Shown one piece after another: positions 6,301 through 7,296 of a stretch of DNA of 7,296 nucleotides; the first letter of the stretch is position 1, and each line of letters starts with the position of its first letter. The position numbers were made by a program, and so were the translations under genes. The notes beneath the pieces were generated by a model. The model worked only from the letters and a program-made list of their open reading frames with translations, had not been told where the DNA came from and made no database searches. The DNA is from an uncultured Selenomonadales bacterium (GTDB taxonomy: Bacteria > Bacillota > Negativicutes > Selenomonadales > Selenomonadaceae). The stretch is taken from the NCBI GenBank assembly GCA_937877565.1, contig CALFJB010000079.1, positions 1-7,296 of the forward strand. Direction: 5' to 3'.

Positions 6301-6973
6301 TTGTAGATTCTTTTGAATACGCCGGTCCGCCATAAGTTGTTGCAGTATCATCACTATTTGCCATTTCATCTGTATCATCAAATATTATCCAAATTGTGTT
6401 TGTTACTGCAGACGATTTCTTTTTATCGAAACTCATATTTTCACCATAAGAATCAGTAATGAGTTTCAAAGCTTCCCTAATCCAATTACTGTGAAGTTGC
6501 TGCCAAATATACTGTTGTTTTTCATTCAAATCATCGAAATTAATTTCATAGGGATCAAGATAACTACCGTTTGATTTTGTTTTGTAATTATTAGAATTGG
6601 TTTCTTTTTCACGTGCACCAAGTTTAACTGTAAGTCCATTAATTTCAAATTGATTTTTTTTGAATGTTTTATCTACAGTTCCTTCAGGCACGATACTTTC
6701 AGCGGTTTTTTCTTTAGTACTACCACCTGCATCTTTGCCGGTAATTGCGCCGGTATCGTTGTTATCTAAATCAATTCCACAATAATTTTTCAGAAAATCA
6801 TCTGCACTTTTAGATTTTTTCTGATCTTCAAGCATTTGTGCAATAACTTCTTTTGCACTTTTAAAATTGGAGCAAGCCGCAATAGCTTCATCAAGTGCTT
6901 TTTCGCCGCTTTTTGTAGTTGTATCCAGCGACGCCATAAATTTTTTTATAACTTCCAGTGGACTCATTGCCAT
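3176..6973 (-). CDS. Large secreted RTX protein with N-terminal zinc metallopeptidase domain
   Basis: The 1265-residue protein has no N-terminal signal peptide and many calcium-binding RTX motifs, which together indicate export by a type I (ABC transporter) system and folding on external calcium. Domains in order: a helical N-terminal region (1-70); a Gly/Thr/Lys-rich linker (about 71-105); a peptidase-like region (about 106-345) with HELTH at 265-269 and FIKEGVAE at 286-293, where His265, His269 and Glu289 fit gluzincin zinc ligands and Glu266 the catalytic base; then four modules, each an RTX array followed by a cap of about 60 residues with a GDGxDTI...DTL core (arrays about 362-521, 609-706, 791-915 and 1060-1142). 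The last 50 residues are acidic and nearly identical to the tail of the neighbouring paralog. The start is ATG at 6973, 7 bases after AAAGGAGTG (6989-6981). It is transcribed from a consensus promoter carrying a G9 run. It is probably a secreted protease or adhesin; substrate unknown. The secretion apparatus is not in the window. Confidence 0.88.
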   Translation of the reverse strand: MAMSPLEVIKKFMASLDTTTKSGEKALDEAIAACSNFKSAKEVIAQMLEDQKKSKSADDFLKNYCGIDLDNNDTGAITGKDAGGSTKEKTAESIVPEGTVDKTFKKNQFEINGLTVKLGAREKETNSNNYKTKSNGSYLDPYEINFDDLNEKQQYIWQQLHSNWIREALKLITDSYGENMSFDKKKSSAVTNTIWIIFDDTDEMANSDDTATTYGGPAYSKESTNDLKLHINFTYYGNIDTSDQNGKTTDKDFTSSDYLDRTIAHELTHAVMRANINYYDDIPSFIKEGVAEITHGRDGKKDKILKSLAANSSLLEDYLNIEASSDEGSYTYSAGYMFMRYLAKNAESAPLNTENYTSKTIISGTDLNDTVRNYAATVTITGGAGKDSLYNSANNAKIDGGNDADRIVNGGGNNVSINGGAGNDSLYNDKGTRATIEGGAGADYISNWDSYAKIFGGDGDDLIYHNEGTNATVDAGAGNDSVKNWDDQTSIFGGAGNDSIYNLGGKNSTITGATGNDYITLSSSSKNNLIFYNSGDGNDTIIGISATDTIKIVGGTYEKVTTSSSTDATLKVGTNSILVKGGKNIAFKIDGTIKPVDTTITNSTINSLVSGTPNADTIKNIAGGVTIRGGAGNDYIKSSTEKPHTVKSSYGYVTIDGGDGNDTIDNNDPYVSINGGAGVDYISVGSYNNVTVTGGKGNDTIYGNTSGYGVVYQYANGDGNDIIYNFSDKDTLKISGATASTLTNANSKETTIKVGSGSIILKDYKKTTSNNISLTSAANTYTVTESGKIIYALSGNDKIKNTYTNVTIYGGTGNDSILNQQRNVLIYGENDNDTILNTSTNVSIYGGAGNDSIRNDSASTSATIHGDAGNDIILSNGSNTWIYGDAGADKISLGSYSQKSTVNGGKDNDSIYSNNLSNVIQYANGDGKDTIYGFGESDTLHITNGSISKITLSGGDVIFTVGSGNLTLKEVKSKKIQYKVGSGAVKETILGGSGGDPLPSGWKYGTSSKTNTTATIITASISSAATAVDLTQSYGKNVLKADGSKVTKALTMTGNTSNNTLTGGKAADTIYGGAGADLISGGNGNDFLYGDDGNDKISGGSGIDFLSGGNGDDSLNDGAGNDFLVGGSGKNTLTGGAGKDKFYITSGQNYITDYKSGEDTLNILDASVDSYSFSNKDLILKISTGSTATIKGGKGQKLTFADSNSKTTTKTYSKTLDLMYDDKFVTDEFELDDITEEKIDVTEIQTTKTKTFAQDENILTFADDK
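3548..3796 (-). repeat. RTX array 4 (classical nonapeptides)
   Basis: Residues about 1060-1142 hold nine nearly continuous 9-residue units of the GGxGxDxhx type, such as IYGGAGADL, ISGGNGNDF and LYGDDGNDK. This is the only strictly 9-residue array in the protein. It is followed by a cap at residues 1147-1202. Confidence 0.9.
4229..4603 (-). repeat. RTX array 3 (18-20-residue units)
   Basis: Residues about 791-915 contain units beginning IYGGTGNDSI, IYGENDNDTI, IYGGAGNDSI, IHGDAGNDII, IYGDAGADKI and VNGGKDNDSI. They recur every 18-20 residues, so each unit has one calcium-type turn plus one strand without it. A GDGKDTI...DTL cap follows at 918-982. Confidence 0.8.
4856..5149 (-). repeat. RTX array 2 (long units)
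   Basis: Residues about 609-706 hold units beginning IRGGAGNDYI, IDGGDGNDTI, INGGAGVDYI and VTGGKGNDTI, mostly 18-19 residues apart with one longer insertion after the first. A GDGNDII...DTL cap follows at 711-774. Confidence 0.8.
5411..5890 (-). repeat. RTX array 1 (alternating 18/19-residue units)
   Basis: Residues about 362-521 hold eight units opening with motifs such as ITGGAGKDSL, INGGAGNDSL, IEGGAGADYI, IFGGDGDDLI and IFGGAGNDSI. Spacing is 18 or 19 residues. A GDGNDTI...DTI cap follows at 528-592. Confidence 0.8.
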
Positions 6974-7020
6974 AAAAAATCACTCCTTTAAACAACGTCC
7001 AAATTAAATTATTCCAATAT

Positions 7021-7051
7021 ATTATACCCCCCCCCGACTTGCGTTTGTCAA
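7021..7051 (-). promoter_or_regulatory. Promoter of the RTX gene with homopolymer in the spacer
   Basis: On the minus strand, TTGACA (7051-7046) and TATAAT (7026-7021) are both perfect sigma-70-type hexamers. The spacer is 19 bp, of which 9 are G abutting the -10. An A/T-rich stretch just upstream (about 7055-7077) could act as an UP element. Predicted initiation near 7014 leaves a leader of about 40 bases. The spacing is 2 bp longer than the 17-bp optimum, so the state in this sequence is predicted to be weaker than with 7 G. Confidence 0.82.
7027..7035. repeat. C9/G9 homopolymer tract
   Basis: Nine consecutive C on the plus strand (G on the transcribed gene's sense strand) lie between the -35 and -10 of the RTX promoter. 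In an AT-rich genome a chance run of this length is very unlikely. Such tracts change length by slipped-strand mispairing during replication. Confidence 0.9.
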
Positions 7052-7077
7052 GGGTTATTTTAAATTTTTTTGCAAAT

Positions 7078-7112
7078 AAAAAAAACCTGTCAAAATAGTT
7101 ATTCTGACAAGG
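7078..7112 (-). terminator. Intrinsic terminator of the upstream RTX paralog
   Basis: On the minus strand, TGTCAGAATA (7109-7100) pairs with TATTTTGACA (7097-7088) with one G-U pair. Two outer G-C pairs (7086-7087 with 7111-7112, A110 bulged) extend the stem, and a T8 run (7085-7078) follows. It sits 28 bp past the paralog's stop codon and just before the RTX promoter, so the two RTX genes are separate transcription units. Confidence 0.75.
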
Positions 7113-7139
7113 AATTTTTTAATGAACGTCGCGCAGATT

Positions 7140-7296
7140 TTATTTGTCGTCAGTGAAAGTTAAAATATTTTCGTCCTGCGCGAAAGTTTCAGTTTTGGCA
7201 GTTTGAATTTCTGTTACGTCAACTTTTTCTTCAGTAATTTCATCAATTTCAAATTCATCAGTAACAAAATTATCGTCGTACATTAAATCTAAAGTT
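7140..7296 (-). CDS. 3' end of a second RTX protein (partial, runs off the window)
   Basis: Reading leftward from the right edge, an open frame of 51 complete codons ends in TAA at 7142-7140. It has no start because the gene continues beyond the window. The residues (for example DDNFVTDEFEIDEITEEK and TFAQDENILTFTDDK) match the tail of the neighbouring RTX protein at 44 of 51 positions. Most differences are conservative (Leu/Ile, Asp/Glu, Ile/Val). The matching frame and stop position show it is a true paralogous gene end. Its upstream domains are unknown, but the shared tail points to the same export route. Its own terminator follows at 7078-7112. Confidence 0.87.
   Translation of the reverse strand, partial: TLDLMYDDNFVTDEFEIDEITEEKVDVTEIQTAKTETFAQDENILTFTDDK

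Noticed and set aside
7036..7139. A small RNA or riboswitch in the gap between the two RTX genes.
   Set aside because: The only structure found is the hairpin with T-run that ends the upstream paralog; the rest is accounted for by the promoter and an A/T-rich stretch.

Overview
The window is an AT-rich bacterial stretch with frequent TTG/GTG starts and strong AAGGAGG-type ribosome binding sites. The large RTX protein has a conserved N-terminal helical domain, a HExxH peptidase domain and a C-terminal RTX array. From memory, this layout recurs in multi-copy families of Negativicutes (Selenomonadaceae-like, often rumen or gut bacteria). That placement is inference; no rRNA or other marker in the window confirms it.

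Layout, left to right. Positions 1-130 hold no convincing gene but contain two hairpins, the first in a 72% GC patch; this looks like a dispersed intergenic repeat. Next is ribF (minus, 131-1045), the bifunctional riboflavin kinase/FAD synthetase. A 96-bp gap separates it from a divergent gene pair. In that gap, two TGCTATAAT extended -10 elements form a perfect inverted repeat, one serving each direction. The plus-strand pair is a NagZ-like GH3 lipoprotein (1141-2361) and, 13 bp later behind a near-perfect Shine-Dalgarno, a nitrilase-superfamily amidohydrolase (2375-3124). A bidirectional terminator at about 3128-3167 ends this operon and also the convergent large gene.

The right half is one 1265-residue minus-strand gene (3176-6973). 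It encodes a predicted type I-secreted protein: a gluzincin-like metallopeptidase domain (HELTH ... KEG) followed by four RTX modules and a conserved acidic tail. At the right edge (7140-7296) is the 3' end of a second gene on the same strand. Its last 51 residues match the first tail at 44 of 51 positions, so this is a tandem family of secreted RTX proteins.

The most notable signal is upstream of the large gene. A consensus -35 (TTGACA) and a consensus -10 (TATAAT) are separated by a 19-bp spacer, and nine of those bases are an uninterrupted G run (C9 on the plus strand, 7027-7035) abutting the -10. This is the geometry of slipped-strand phase-variable promoters such as porA and opc of Neisseria meningitidis. 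I infer that expression of this surface or secreted protein is phase-variable, with 7-8 G giving the best spacing and the present 9 G a weaker state. The remaining genes are ordinary housekeeping or cell-wall functions.
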